The notes: generated by a model from the sequence alone, not told the origin. DNA of 64,000 bases from CAYRHN01 sp964424115 (GCA_964424115.1 CAYRHN010000005.1:124001-188000); one strand, 5' to 3'; positions 52,881-61,788 are shown, counted from the first letter of the stretch. Numbers and translations: made by a program.

Positions 52881-53340
52881 ATCCAGCTAAAGGACCGGTT
52901 TTTGGTTTGTACGGGGTTCCATCCGGAGCAAATAATCGACGCCCTCGGGAACCAACTTTCCTATAAATCTCCGCACAATAAGCGACATCAGCTTCATCAA
53001 TCAAGATCTTTTGCCCATCTTTGCCGATTCGGGCAACATATCCAGCCTGTGTCCAACCATGAACCGTTGATGTTGCTAGATCATATTTTCTGGCAGCTTC
53101 TGCGATACCAATTCCAACACCGATCAAATGAATGAAATGCTTATATTCCGGCAAATCTTCCTTACGGGCGGTCTTTGTTTCTTGAATTTCTTGTTCGCTC
53201 ACCAACACTTCTCCCATAAATGTACTCGCGTGCATTTTACCCGCCTTAATTAAGGCACGCAACCGTCTCTCTTCCAACCCGTATTTTCGGGCGGCTTCGG
53301 GAAGGGTGAGGAGGCTTGGGAGCAATGTTGCCATTTGCAT
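52879..53340 (-). CDS. tandem helix-turn-helix protein
   Basis: The ATG at 53340 gives 153 residues. Two similar HTH units are visible: LPEAARKYGLEERRLRALIKAG and IAEAARKYDLATSTVHGWTQAG, each followed by a short wing (MHASTFMGEVLVSEQEI; VARIGKDGQKILIDEADV). This is the excisionase/MerR-like HTH repeated. It ends in the terminator and lies next to the tRNA, a place often held by element-control or directionality proteins. Confidence 0.65.
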   Translation of the reverse strand: MQMATLLPSLLTLPEAARKYGLEERRLRALIKAGKMHASTFMGEVLVSEQEIQETKTARKEDLPEYKHFIHLIGVGIGIAEAARKYDLATSTVHGWTQAGYVARIGKDGQKILIDEADVAYCAEIYRKVGSRGRRLFAPDGTPYKPKTGPLAG

Positions 53341-53373
53341 ACCGCTTATCAAGCTAAAGAAAAACTAACGAGG

Positions 53374-53448
53374 TGGGCGCGATAGGGCTCGAACCTACGA
53401 ACCTCACGGATGTGAACCGTGCGCTCTGACCAACTGAGCTACGCGCCC
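53374..53448 (-). tRNA. tRNA-Val (anticodon CAC)
   Basis: The full cloverleaf folds by hand: acceptor GGGCGCG/CGCGCCC, D-arm GCTC...GAGC, anticodon arm CACGG-TTCACAT-CCGTG with anticodon CAC, T-arm GTAGG-TTCGAGC-CCTAT, discriminator A. CCA is not encoded. The 3' end points toward the mobile element, the usual geometry for integration at a tRNA. Confidence 0.92.
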
Positions 53449-53558
53449 TGGTGATTGAGATTTTATCACGGCTTGGGGGAAAGCGCAAGCGCGATTTTTA
53501 AGGGTCATTTTCAGAGGCTACATCCCTATTACTTATGAAAAATTGGACATTTGTCTCT

Positions 53559-53586
53559 TTGGAACAGGTTTCGTTTTCTTTACAAT
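53559..53586 (+). promoter_or_regulatory. promoter of the DUF885 fusion gene
   Basis: TTGGAA (53559-53564), a 16-base spacer and TACAAT (53581-53586), 50 bases before the GTG start. Confidence 0.45.
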
Positions 53587-53635
53587 AGAAATGATATTCC
53601 CTCAACCTTGCCCAAAAAGATATCCGGAGGCTTCT

Positions 53636-56401
53636 GTGAAACCGATCACCCGTTTTGTGACGCTGATCCTGCTCTCATCCTTCCTGCTGGCAGCCTGCCA
53701 ACCCTCCCCGCAGATCGTGGAGGTAACCATCCAGCATGACACCCCTACATCCAACACCCCCACCGTCCAATCGGAGGCTGCCGCGCAGATCAGCGTCCGC
53801 CTGCAAGGGCTGGATTTCGACACCTTCCTGGAAGCCTCATGGCGGGAATGGTACCTGCGCACGCCCGAATCCATTATAGAACTGGGCCTGACCCCCTTTT
53901 ATGGCGAGCAGACCAACCTGAACAACATTTCGGACAGCTACCTGCGCGAGAATTACGAGGTGGCAGCCGCGATTCTGCAATTATTGAAAACCTACGATCG
54001 GGAGGCGTTGACGCCCGAACAACAGATCTCTTACGATATCTATGCCTGGTACTGGCAGGACAAGCTGGACGAGCAGCCCTATCTGTATTATGACTACCCG
54101 GTCACCTTCTTCACCATCACCTCCATTCCCGACACGACGATCTATTTCTTTACCGACCTGCTGCCGCTGCAGACTGCCGACAATGCGCGCAACTATGTTC
54201 ATCTATTGCACCAGGTGAAAGCCAAGATGGAGCAGGTGCTGGAAGGACTGAACCTGCGCGAGCAGGCGGGAATCGTGCCGCCGCGCTTTTCCTCGCAGTG
54301 GGCGCTGGGCAGCAGCCTGGGCTCCAGCGTGACTGGCACCCCCTTCTACACTACCCTTCGGGATGGGTTGGATCAGATCGGCGGGCTGAGCGATGCGGAA
54401 AAGCAAGCCCTGCTGGAAGAGGCCAGGAATGTGATCCAGGACGAGATCCTGCCCGCCTATGACGCGGTATACAACGATGTACAGCACCTGGCGGATATCG
54501 GTTCGAACGATGTGGGGGTGGGGCAGTTCGCAGGCGGGAACGACTACTATGCCTACCTGCTGCGCCACTACACCACCACGGAGATGACCGCCGAAGAGAT
54601 CTATACCCTGGGCATGCAGGAACTGGAGCGCATCCATAAGGAAATGTATTCCGTGGCAGCCGGCCTGGGCTACCCGGAAGGGTTAAGTATCCCGGACCTG
54701 TATGACCGGGTAGCGAAAGACAGCGGCATCATCCGCGGAGATAAGGTGCTGCAAACCTACACAGAATTGATCCAGGGAGCGGAGGCGCGCCTGAGCGAAG
54801 CTTTTGATACCCTGCCCAAAGCCAAAGTGATCGTGGTGCCGGACCAGTACGGTGGTTTCTACCAGCCCGGCTCTTATGACGGCTCGCGCCCGGGGGCGTT
54901 CTATGCGGCGGTGAACAGCAATGGCGAGCCGTATTACGCCATGCCCACCCTGGCCTATCACGAGACTGTGCCGGGGCACCATCTGCAGATCGCGCTGGCG
55001 GCAGAGATGAACCTGCCTGCATTCCGCAAGATCCTGACCTTCAACGCCTACACCGAGGGTTGGGCGCTGTATGCCGAGCGACTGGCCTATGAATTGGGCT
55101 GGTACCAGGACGACCCGCAGGGCAACCTGGGCCGCCTGCAGGCCGAAGCCTTCCGTGCTGCGCGTCTGGTGGTAGATACCGGCATGCACGCCAGGGGCTG
55201 GACGTTCGAGCAGGCGCAAGCATTCTTCACCGAGAACACCGGTTTTGAACCCGGCGATAGCATTGACCCGCAGGGGCAGATCGCGCGCTACGTGGTCTGG
55301 CCGGGGCAGTCCACATCCTACTACATTGGCTTCCTCAAGATCATGGAATTGCGCCAGAAGGCAATGGATGCGCTGGGCGAGCAATTCGACCTGAAGGAAT
55401 TTCATCATATTGTATTGGGCAACGGCAGCATGCCGCTGGAGGTACTGGAGAAGGTGGTTGACAACTGGATCGAGAGTAAAACCCAAAGCAGCGGTAACCT
55501 GAACGAGAGCGAGAAACGCTCGCTGGCCAGCCTGGAGAAGGTGAACGACTACCCGGTCTATATCCTGCATGCCTACGATACTCCCGCCTCCACGGCGAAC
55601 AGGGCCACAGGGACAACCCGGTCGCCATCCTGGGGGTGTTCGCTGTTCGCGGCCTGGAGCAATTCCGGCCAGGCGCTGCTGGGGCGCAACTTCGACTGGG
55701 ATTACAGTCCGATGCTGGTGCTGTATAACCATCCGGCTGTGGGTTATGACTCGATCTCGATCGTCGACCTGGCTTACCTGGTGGATAGCAGCCAGGCGCA
55801 AAACCTGCTGGATCTACCGCTGGAGCAGCGCGCTGCGCTGCTTTCGGCGCCTTTCATCCCATTTGACGGGATGAATGAAAAAGGCCTGGCCATCGGCATG
55901 GCGGCGGTGCCGGAGCAACCCCTGCCGAATGATCCGGCCAGGCAGACGATCGGTTCGCTGGGGGTGATGCGGGTGGTACTGGACCAGGCCGCCACGGTGG
56001 ACGAGGCGGTAGCGATCCTGGGCAACTACAATATCGACTTTGAGGGTGGTCCGCCGTTGCATTACCTGATCGCCGAACGGAGCGGCAAGGCTGCGGTGGT
56101 GGAATTCTACCAGGGAGAGATGCGGGTGATCCCCAACACCTCTGCCTGGCACCTGATGACCAATTTCCTGCTCAGCCAGGCAGGCAGCGATCCGCGCGGG
56201 GAATGCCTGCGCTATGACACGCTGCAAAGCGCGTTGAGCGCCGCGAATGGACAGGTGGAAGCCCGGCAGGCGATGCAGATGCTGGAAAGCGTGGCCCAAA
56301 GCAGCACGCAGTGGTCGGTAGTATATGGATTGGACAGCGGGAAGGTGCAGATCGTGCCCGGTGGGGAGTGGGGCCAGGAACTGACATTGAAATTCCCTTA
56401 A
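53636..56401 (+). CDS. lipoprotein fusing a DUF885 metallopeptidase-like domain to an Ntn-type hydrolase
   Basis: The GTG at 53636 with GGAGG five bases before gives 921 residues. A lipoprotein signal (FVTLILLSSFLLAACQPS) is followed by a DUF885 domain (about residues 45-620) with LAYHETVPGHHLQIALAAEM, a zinc-binding HExxPGHHLQ motif near residue 440, and TEGWALYAERLAYELG. From about 640 a second domain has WGCSLFAAW (likely nucleophile Cys), LLGRNFDWDYSP and MNEKGLAIGMA, typical of linear-amide/choloylglycine-type Ntn hydrolases. Ntn enzymes usually expose the nucleophile by cleavage, so processing between the halves is possible. The whole protein should act outside the cell. Confidence 0.82.
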   Translation: MKPITRFVTLILLSSFLLAACQPSPQIVEVTIQHDTPTSNTPTVQSEAAAQISVRLQGLDFDTFLEASWREWYLRTPESIIELGLTPFYGEQTNLNNISDSYLRENYEVAAAILQLLKTYDREALTPEQQISYDIYAWYWQDKLDEQPYLYYDYPVTFFTITSIPDTTIYFFTDLLPLQTADNARNYVHLLHQVKAKMEQVLEGLNLREQAGIVPPRFSSQWALGSSLGSSVTGTPFYTTLRDGLDQIGGLSDAEKQALLEEARNVIQDEILPAYDAVYNDVQHLADIGSNDVGVGQFAGGNDYYAYLLRHYTTTEMTAEEIYTLGMQELERIHKEMYSVAAGLGYPEGLSIPDLYDRVAKDSGIIRGDKVLQTYTELIQGAEARLSEAFDTLPKAKVIVVPDQYGGFYQPGSYDGSRPGAFYAAVNSNGEPYYAMPTLAYHETVPGHHLQIALAAEMNLPAFRKILTFNAYTEGWALYAERLAYELGWYQDDPQGNLGRLQAEAFRAARLVVDTGMHARGWTFEQAQAFFTENTGFEPGDSIDPQGQIARYVVWPGQSTSYYIGFLKIMELRQKAMDALGEQFDLKEFHHIVLGNGSMPLEVLEKVVDNWIESKTQSSGNLNESEKRSLASLEKVNDYPVYILHAYDTPASTANRATGTTRSPSWGCSLFAAWSNSGQALLGRNFDWDYSPMLVLYNHPAVGYDSISIVDLAYLVDSSQAQNLLDLPLEQRAALLSAPFIPFDGMNEKGLAIGMAAVPEQPLPNDPARQTIGSLGVMRVVLDQAATVDEAVAILGNYNIDFEGGPPLHYLIAERSGKAAVVEFYQGEMRVIPNTSAWHLMTNFLLSQAGSDPRGECLRYDTLQSALSAANGQVEARQAMQMLESVAQSSTQWSVVYGLDSGKVQIVPGGEWGQELTLKFP

Positions 56402-56404
56402 GAT

Positions 56405-56440
56405 CCACCACAAAGGCACAAAGAAACAAAGACGCACAAA
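56405..56440. repeat. short copy of the intergenic cgcaaag-type repeat
   Basis: ACCACAAAGGCACAAAG is followed by AAACAAAGACGCACAAAGG, a degenerate direct-repeat form related to the palindromic element at 4708-4777. Confidence 0.45.
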
Positions 56441-56482
56441 GGTAGAAAATAAATATATTCTTTCTGTCCTGGCGGTAAAATC

Positions 56483-57358
56483 TTACGCCACGCAAGTTTG
56501 CAGCCAGTTAGCAAAGAGCAGGTGCGCGTTGGCGCGCCAGGTGACCAGCGGAGGGCGTTCGGGATCATCATTGGGATAATAATGGCGCGGCATGGCGATC
56601 GGCAGCCCCTTGGCCAGGTCGCGGCGGTACTCGTTGTTCAGGGTCAGCGGGTCGTATTCGCCGTGGCCGGTGAGATACAACTGCCGTCCGCCGTGCGAGG
56701 TCAGCAGGTGCGCCCCGGCCTCGGGTGAATGAAGGAGCAGCTCCACCTGCGGCGCGCGGGCAATATCCTCCTCGCGGATCTCGGTGTGACGCGAATGGGG
56801 AATGTGGATCACATCGTCCATCCCGCGCAGGAGCGGCGAGCGCGCCCGGGCAGTATGCGGAAAAACGCCGAACATCTTGGCCGGCAGGCTGTACTTGGGG
56901 ATACCGAAGCGGTGGAAAAGGGCCGCCTGCGCTCCCCAGCAGATATGTACAGCGGAGCGGGCATGCTCCAGGCTCCAATCGAAGATCTGGCGCAATTCGT
57001 CCCAATAATCGACCGACTCGAAAGGCAGGTGCTCCACCGGAGCGCCGGTAACGACCAGGCCGTCATAATGTTCGTGTTGGATGCGAGGGAAAGGCGTGTA
57101 AAAGGCACGCAGGTGCGCCTCGGACGTGGTGCGGAAGTTGGAATGGTGCGTGGCCGGGTAAAAGAAGTCCGGCTCGACCGCATAAGAAGTGCCGCCCAAC
57201 AAACGCAGCAACTGCGCCTCGGTCTGGCTCTTGTTAGGCATCAGGTTCAGGATCGCCACGCGCAGGCGGCTGCCGTTGTAAGACGGTTCGAAGATGCGCA
57301 ATCCCTCCTCAAGGAGGGTCTGGCGGGCGGGCAGGTCAGGGGGGAGGATCAAAGACAT
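56483..57358 (-). CDS. metA: homoserine O-acyltransferase (MetA family), probably acetyl-CoA dependent
   Basis: The 291 residues start at the ATG at 57358. Family landmarks: RVAILNLMPNKSQTEAQLLR, SNFRTTSEAHLRAFY, VHICWGAQAAL with the acyl-accepting Cys (about 140), IPHSRHTE and LTGHGEYDPLTL. In TGAPVEHLPFE the residue after V is Glu, where succinyl-using enzymes such as E. coli MetA have Gly. In this family Glu there goes with acetyl-CoA use. It makes activated homoserine for methionine synthesis. Confidence 0.9.
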   Translation of the reverse strand: MSLILPPDLPARQTLLEEGLRIFEPSYNGSRLRVAILNLMPNKSQTEAQLLRLLGGTSYAVEPDFFYPATHHSNFRTTSEAHLRAFYTPFPRIQHEHYDGLVVTGAPVEHLPFESVDYWDELRQIFDWSLEHARSAVHICWGAQAALFHRFGIPKYSLPAKMFGVFPHTARARSPLLRGMDDVIHIPHSRHTEIREEDIARAPQVELLLHSPEAGAHLLTSHGGRQLYLTGHGEYDPLTLNNEYRRDLAKGLPIAMPRHYYPNDDPERPPLVTWRANAHLLFANWLQTCVA

Positions 57359-57479
57359 TGCATTTCCGGCTCCATTTCGGACGTTAGTGTAAAACACAAT
57401 GCAGAGCATGTCAACGAAAAATATACTCTCACAAGAAAAGACCGGCAAAGGAACTTGCTGTATAATCAATTTACTTTCT

Positions 57480-59240
57480 ATGTCGATGTTCAAGCTCCGC
57501 TCCCGATTGGCTGTTGCCTTCCTGCTCATCCTGATCCTGATGGGATTGGGGATCATGGTGGGGATCAATCAGCTTACACCGGAAGCCAGCCAAAGCGTGC
57601 GCCAGCAGGCGCTGCTGATCTTCGGGCTGTGCGGATTGGGCATTCTGCTGGTGTCGGGTTTCCTGGCTTACGCGATCACACGCAGCATCACCCTCCCGTT
57701 AAAGGAACTGGAACGGGGCGCAGAGGCGCTGGCACGTGGGGAATTCGACCACCGCATCCCGGTCCATGGGCAGGATGAGCTGGCCAGGCTCAGCCTGGCG
57801 CTCAACAAGGCTTCCGCAGACCTGGCTGAAATCTACGCGGGTCTGGAGGAAAAGGTTCGCCAACGCAGCGAAGAATTGAACAGACGCGCCTTACAGGCCG
57901 AGACCCTCTACCAGGGCGGACGTGCCCTGGCTGGGACGCTCAAGTTGAATGAATTGCTCGACCTGATCCTGCTGCAACTGGGGGAGATCATCCCTTACGA
58001 CCGCACTTCCCTGATGCTGCAGGATGGCGACGCCCTCAGAATCGTTGCTGAGCGTGGTTTTCCAAACGCCAAAGAAGCCACAAACCTGCGGGTGGGAATC
58101 AAGAACGGGGATGTTTTTGAAGAGATCTACACCACCCAGCAGCCGCTCGCGATCGAGGACGTTACCCGCCGCGCGGACTGGACGCAAGTGGTAGGACTGC
58201 CGCAGGCACGTTCCTGGCTGGGGATTCCGCTCATCCGCTCGGATAAAGTAATCGGTATGCTCTCCATTACTCGCGAGAGCCTGAAACCGTTCAGCCCAGA
58301 CGAACTCACCCGCGCCGCTACTTTCGCCGGGCAGGCCGCGCTGGCAATTGACAACGCTCAGCTTTACGAAAACCTGGCGAACTTCAACCAGCAATTGGAG
58401 CTCATGGTAACCCAACGCACTGAGCAGCTCTCGGAGGCCTACAACCAGCTGGAGCGCCTGGACCGCACCCGCTCAGATTTCATCGGCATTGCCTCGCATG
58501 AGCTGCGCACTCCCCTGACCGTGTTGCGCGGCTATAGCCAGATGCTGATCGCCGACCCTACCATCCAGGCCAACGAGAACCTCAAACAACTGGTCAACGG
58601 CATCTATTCCGGCGCAGGGCGCATGCATGAAGTGGTCAACAGCATGCTGGACATGGTTAAGATCGACAGCCGCGCGCTGACCTTGAATCCCGAACCGCTG
58701 GCAATGGGAATGGTGATAAAAGATATTGTCTCCAAGTTCTCCACTGCGCTGCGGGAGCGAAAATTGAACCTCGTGGTGGTGAACCTGAGCGCCCTGCCAC
58801 CCATCGAGGTGGACCAGGAAGCCATCTACAAGGTCTTTCAGCACCTGGTAAGCAATGCGATCAAGTACACTCCCGATGGGGGCAAGATCACCATTTCCGG
58901 CTTTGTTATCCCCCAGAGCAGCCTGGATTTTCCGGACGGCGGGGTGGAAATCTTGGTGAAGGATACCGGGATCGGCATCGATCCCAAGCACCACGAGCTG
59001 ATCTTCTCCAAGTTCTACCAGACCGGCGAGACGGCCCTGCATTCCACTGGCGAGACCAAGTTCAAGGGCGGCGGGCCAGGGTTAGGGCTGACCATCGCCC
59101 GCGGGGTGGTGGAAGCCCACCATGGCAAGCTGTGGGTGGAAAGCCCCGGTTGTGACGAGGTCAACTGCCCGGGCAGCGAGTTCCACGTGGCGCTGCCGGT
59201 GCGCCAGCGACGCACGCCGCAGTTTGAAGGACAGAATTAA
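57480..59240 (+). CDS. sensor histidine kinase with HAMP and GAF domains
   Basis: The ATG at 57480 gives 586 residues. Two membrane helices (about 10-30 and 43-66) enclose a very small outer loop. HAMP (66-118), a coiled linker, GAF (about 150-290; YDRTSLMLQDGDALRIVAERGF), a HisKA box IASHELRTPLTVLRGY (His about 339) and HATPase motifs NAIKYTPDGG, DTGIGIDPKH and GGGPGLGLTIARG follow. The tiny sensor loop suggests signals come through GAF or the membrane. A TATAAT box lies at 57461. No response regulator is adjacent, so it is an orphan here. Confidence 0.9.
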   Translation: MSMFKLRSRLAVAFLLILILMGLGIMVGINQLTPEASQSVRQQALLIFGLCGLGILLVSGFLAYAITRSITLPLKELERGAEALARGEFDHRIPVHGQDELARLSLALNKASADLAEIYAGLEEKVRQRSEELNRRALQAETLYQGGRALAGTLKLNELLDLILLQLGEIIPYDRTSLMLQDGDALRIVAERGFPNAKEATNLRVGIKNGDVFEEIYTTQQPLAIEDVTRRADWTQVVGLPQARSWLGIPLIRSDKVIGMLSITRESLKPFSPDELTRAATFAGQAALAIDNAQLYENLANFNQQLELMVTQRTEQLSEAYNQLERLDRTRSDFIGIASHELRTPLTVLRGYSQMLIADPTIQANENLKQLVNGIYSGAGRMHEVVNSMLDMVKIDSRALTLNPEPLAMGMVIKDIVSKFSTALRERKLNLVVVNLSALPPIEVDQEAIYKVFQHLVSNAIKYTPDGGKITISGFVIPQSSLDFPDGGVEILVKDTGIGIDPKHHELIFSKFYQTGETALHSTGETKFKGGGPGLGLTIARGVVEAHHGKLWVESPGCDEVNCPGSEFHVALPVRQRRTPQFEGQN

Positions 59241-59244
59241 ATTC

Positions 59245-59274
59245 AAAATTGAGCGGCTTGCGCCGCTCAATTTT
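59245..59274. terminator. bidirectional intrinsic terminator
   Basis: A 13-bp perfect stem AAAATTGAGCGGC with loop TTGC and its complement serves the kinase gene and the convergent MerR gene. Confidence 0.88.
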
Positions 59275-59284
59275 ATACAAGAAA

Positions 59285-60694
59285 TTACTTCACCGGTACG
59301 TAGATATAGAAGACTGAATCGGGAGCGAAGTTCTTAAATTCGTCTGTATAGACTTCCATATCAAACGGCGCGGCGATCTGCAGGCCAGACTGAGGCAGCC
59401 AGACCTGGTAGATATTATTATAGGTTTGACCAAGGGTCTCCAGGCCGCCGCGGTGTTCAAAGACGGCATACTTCTGTTCGGGGATCATGCGCACCACCAT
59501 GCCCTCCGGCAGATGATCGGCGCGTTCCACCTCAAAAGAGGCCACATATTCAAATGCACCTTCTTCAGCGCTTTCATTCGTGCCGCTATAACAGATGCCA
59601 TAAGCATTACTATCCTTGACGACCGGGATCTCATGGTAGCGGGGGTTGAGTTCCGCCCACTGCTGAGAGATCTCCTGATGCTGGTTGCGGCCAACATACT
59701 TGGTGCCCATCACCATAAAGGCGGGCTTGGTAATGATCTTGGGTTGCATTTCAGGTACTCCTTCTGATTCTTCAAACGTATTGGTTGGTTCGGATGCGCC
59801 CGTGGCGCCTTCCTGGCGGGGGCGGCGGGAGATGCGCTCGACCGGCATCTGCACTTCCACTGCCCGGCAGGTTGAATCCGGGTCCGCCGGGTCATCCAGG
59901 AACAACTCGCGCGCCGGGCCGCTGCTGCGATAACCATTGGCTTCGATCCAGGCGTACAGCGCAGCGTAAGCCGAGACAGGGGGAAGATCCATCCCGGCCG
60001 GCTCGCCCGGGCGAGCCAGGTGGAGGACACTGGCCATCAATGGGACTTCGGGCAACTTGCGCAGGCTGCATCCAGGCGGTGCAGCAGGCAGCTTGGGGCG
60101 TCGCAGGCAAGTGGGATCCACCTCCACCGCCAGCTGGAGTTCCATCACCTCATCGCTGTACTCCGCTTCGGGATGGGTGGCAAACCAGGCGCCGCTCCAT
60201 CGGATGGCGGCCTGCTCCAGCCAACCTTGCAGGCGCGGGCGATACTCCAGGCAACATCCTGCCAGGCTGCTGCCTCCCGGCAAGACCAATTCAATCATCG
60301 CGACGGTCTGGGCCGGAATGTGCTTGAGGGTCACCTCGTAGGCGGGTGGAACACCTTCCTCCTCGATCTGGCGCAGGCGGGTTCCCACCTGTTCCAGGCG
60401 GGCACGTTCAGCATCCAGTTGCTGGGTCAGTTCAGCCTGCTTGAGCTGCAACATGGCGCGCAGTTGCTCAGGAGCCAGCTGTTGATCCAGCAGGCGGGCG
60501 ATCTGCTCTAACGAGAAGCCCAGGTCCTTGAGGGCCAGGATGCGATTGAGGCGCGGGAGCTGTTCCAGGCCGTAGTAGCGGTAACCGCTGAAGCGGTCCA
60601 CATGGGTAGGGCTGAAAAGGCCGATCCGCCCGTAGTGGCGCAGGGTCTTGACCGTTACATGCGCAAGTTTTGAGAAGTCGCCGATCTTTAGCAT
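59285..60694 (-). CDS. MerR-family regulator with two GyrI-like domains
   Basis: The ATG at 60694 gives 469 residues. The MerR HTH (MLKIGDFSKLAHVTVKTLRHY) and dimer helix (about 75-110) are followed by a first GyrI-like ligand domain (VTLKHIPAQTVAMIELVLPG through about 290), a linker with TGASEPTNTFEESEGVP, and a second GyrI domain (about 315-469: ITKPAFMVMGTKYVG, YAVFEHRGGLETLGQTYNNI). BmrR-like proteins have one such domain; two in one chain is unusual. It should bind the dyads at 60747-60765 and 60793-60811 and sense bulky ligands. Confidence 0.85.
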   Translation of the reverse strand: MLKIGDFSKLAHVTVKTLRHYGRIGLFSPTHVDRFSGYRYYGLEQLPRLNRILALKDLGFSLEQIARLLDQQLAPEQLRAMLQLKQAELTQQLDAERARLEQVGTRLRQIEEEGVPPAYEVTLKHIPAQTVAMIELVLPGGSSLAGCCLEYRPRLQGWLEQAAIRWSGAWFATHPEAEYSDEVMELQLAVEVDPTCLRRPKLPAAPPGCSLRKLPEVPLMASVLHLARPGEPAGMDLPPVSAYAALYAWIEANGYRSSGPARELFLDDPADPDSTCRAVEVQMPVERISRRPRQEGATGASEPTNTFEESEGVPEMQPKIITKPAFMVMGTKYVGRNQHQEISQQWAELNPRYHEIPVVKDSNAYGICYSGTNESAEEGAFEYVASFEVERADHLPEGMVVRMIPEQKYAVFEHRGGLETLGQTYNNIYQVWLPQSGLQIAAPFDMEVYTDEFKNFAPDSVFYIYVPVK

Positions 60695-60740
60695 GGGTCC
60701 ATCCAGTGTAAAATAAGTGTGAAGGCCTTCAACACAACCG

Positions 60741-60771
60741 AGTATATTGTATCCCCTTAGGGGAGAGTCAA
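60741..60771 (-). promoter_or_regulatory. MerR-type promoter of the regulator gene
   Basis: On the minus strand TTGACT (60766-60771), a 19-base spacer and TATACT (60741-60746). The spacer holds the dyad CCCCTAAGGGG. A 19-base spacer with a central dyad is the mark of promoters that MerR proteins untwist, here for autoregulation. Confidence 0.8.
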
Positions 60772-60786
60772 GCACACTTAATTCCC

Positions 60787-60817
60787 TTAACTGTCCCCTA
60801 AGGGGAGGGTGTAAGAT
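60787..60817 (+). promoter_or_regulatory. MerR-type promoter of the transglutaminase-like gene
   Basis: TTAACT (60787-60792), a 19-base spacer and TAAGAT (60812-60817). The spacer again holds CCCCTAAGGGG, the same dyad as the divergent promoter 40 bases away. Confidence 0.78.
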
Positions 60818-60867
60818 AGAGATTAGAGATCAAACATTCACAAACGGTGACACGAAAGGATTTTTTA

Positions 60868-61713
60868 ATGAACCCCACCATTCTCTCTCACTTTGCCAAT
60901 CCTGGGCCGATGAGCGATGCCAAAGAACTGGCATCCCTGCTCACCGATACCCCCAACGAGATCCCAGACCTGGTCAAGATGGTGCAAGGTTTGGGGGTGC
61001 ACATTTTCTGGGCCGAACGCTACGGACTGAACTTAAGCGAGGAACGCAAGGGTGAGGTGAACCTGCGCCCGGTGTATCCCAAATTGAAGCGCTTGCTGGA
61101 ACTGGATCCCTCCCCGCTGCGTGAAGCGCGTCCGCTGGAACGGCGCCTGGTATGCAACTGCCGCGACTTCTCGCTGCTGGCAGTCAGCCTGCTGCGTTCC
61201 AAGGGAATCCCCTCCCGCGCGCGCTGCGGTTTCGGCACTTATTTCATACCGGATCATTACGAAGACCACTGGGTGATCGAGTATTGGAAAGCGGAGCAGC
61301 AGCGTTGGGTGATGGTGGATTTCCAGATCGATGAATTGCAGCAACGGGTATTGAAGCTGGATTTCGACCCGCTGGATATGCCGCCGGGCAAGTTCGTCCT
61401 GGCGGGGCAGGCCTGGCAGATATGCCGTGCCGGCAAGGCGGATCCGGATAACTTTGGCATCTTCCAATGGCACGGCTGGGATTTCGTCCGCGGCAACCTG
61501 ATCCGCGACCTGCTTTCGCTCAATAAGATCGAGATTCTGCCCTGGGACTACTGGCAGGGTTTTGGGCCGGAACTGGTTACGGCGGATGCGACCGAGTGGG
61601 CATTATGGGATGGACTGGCCGAATTGACCCTGCAAGCCGACCAGCGCCTCGAGAAAGTGCTGAAGACTTACCACGAAACCCCCCGGCTGCATGTACCGGC
61701 AGATTGGCTCTAG
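60868..61713 (+). CDS. transglutaminase-like protein
   Basis: The ATG at 60868 behind GAAAGGA gives 281 residues. A Cys-His-Asp set can be traced: C98 in LVCNCRDFSLLAVSLL, H134 in YEDHWVIEYW and D151 in WVMVDFQID, with GIPSRARCGFGTYF between, as in the transglutaminase-like superfamily. No signal peptide, so it is cytoplasmic. Many such proteins are thiol proteases or amidases rather than cross-linkers. Control by the MerR-type promoter suggests a detoxification or ligand-response role. Confidence 0.8.
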   Translation: MNPTILSHFANPGPMSDAKELASLLTDTPNEIPDLVKMVQGLGVHIFWAERYGLNLSEERKGEVNLRPVYPKLKRLLELDPSPLREARPLERRLVCNCRDFSLLAVSLLRSKGIPSRARCGFGTYFIPDHYEDHWVIEYWKAEQQRWVMVDFQIDELQQRVLKLDFDPLDMPPGKFVLAGQAWQICRAGKADPDNFGIFQWHGWDFVRGNLIRDLLSLNKIEILPWDYWQGFGPELVTADATEWALWDGLAELTLQADQRLEKVLKTYHETPRLHVPADWL

Positions 61714-61726
61714 GATGAATTAAACT

Positions 61727-61760
61727 GGGAGCGGTGAACAGGATCCTGTTCACCGCTCCC
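61727..61760. terminator. perfect 34-bp palindrome, likely transcription end
   Basis: GGGAGCGGTGAACAGGA is followed at once by its exact complement between the convergent transglutaminase and glyS genes. There is no long T run (TATATCT follows), so termination is likely but not textbook. Confidence 0.6.
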
Positions 61761-61788
61761 TATATCTGATACTTACAGAAGGCCGGGC

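Noticed and set aside
53374..53400. Left attachment site matching the tRNA-Val 3' end
   Set aside because: I looked for a second copy of the tRNA 3' segment and found none; the left end is probably outside the window.
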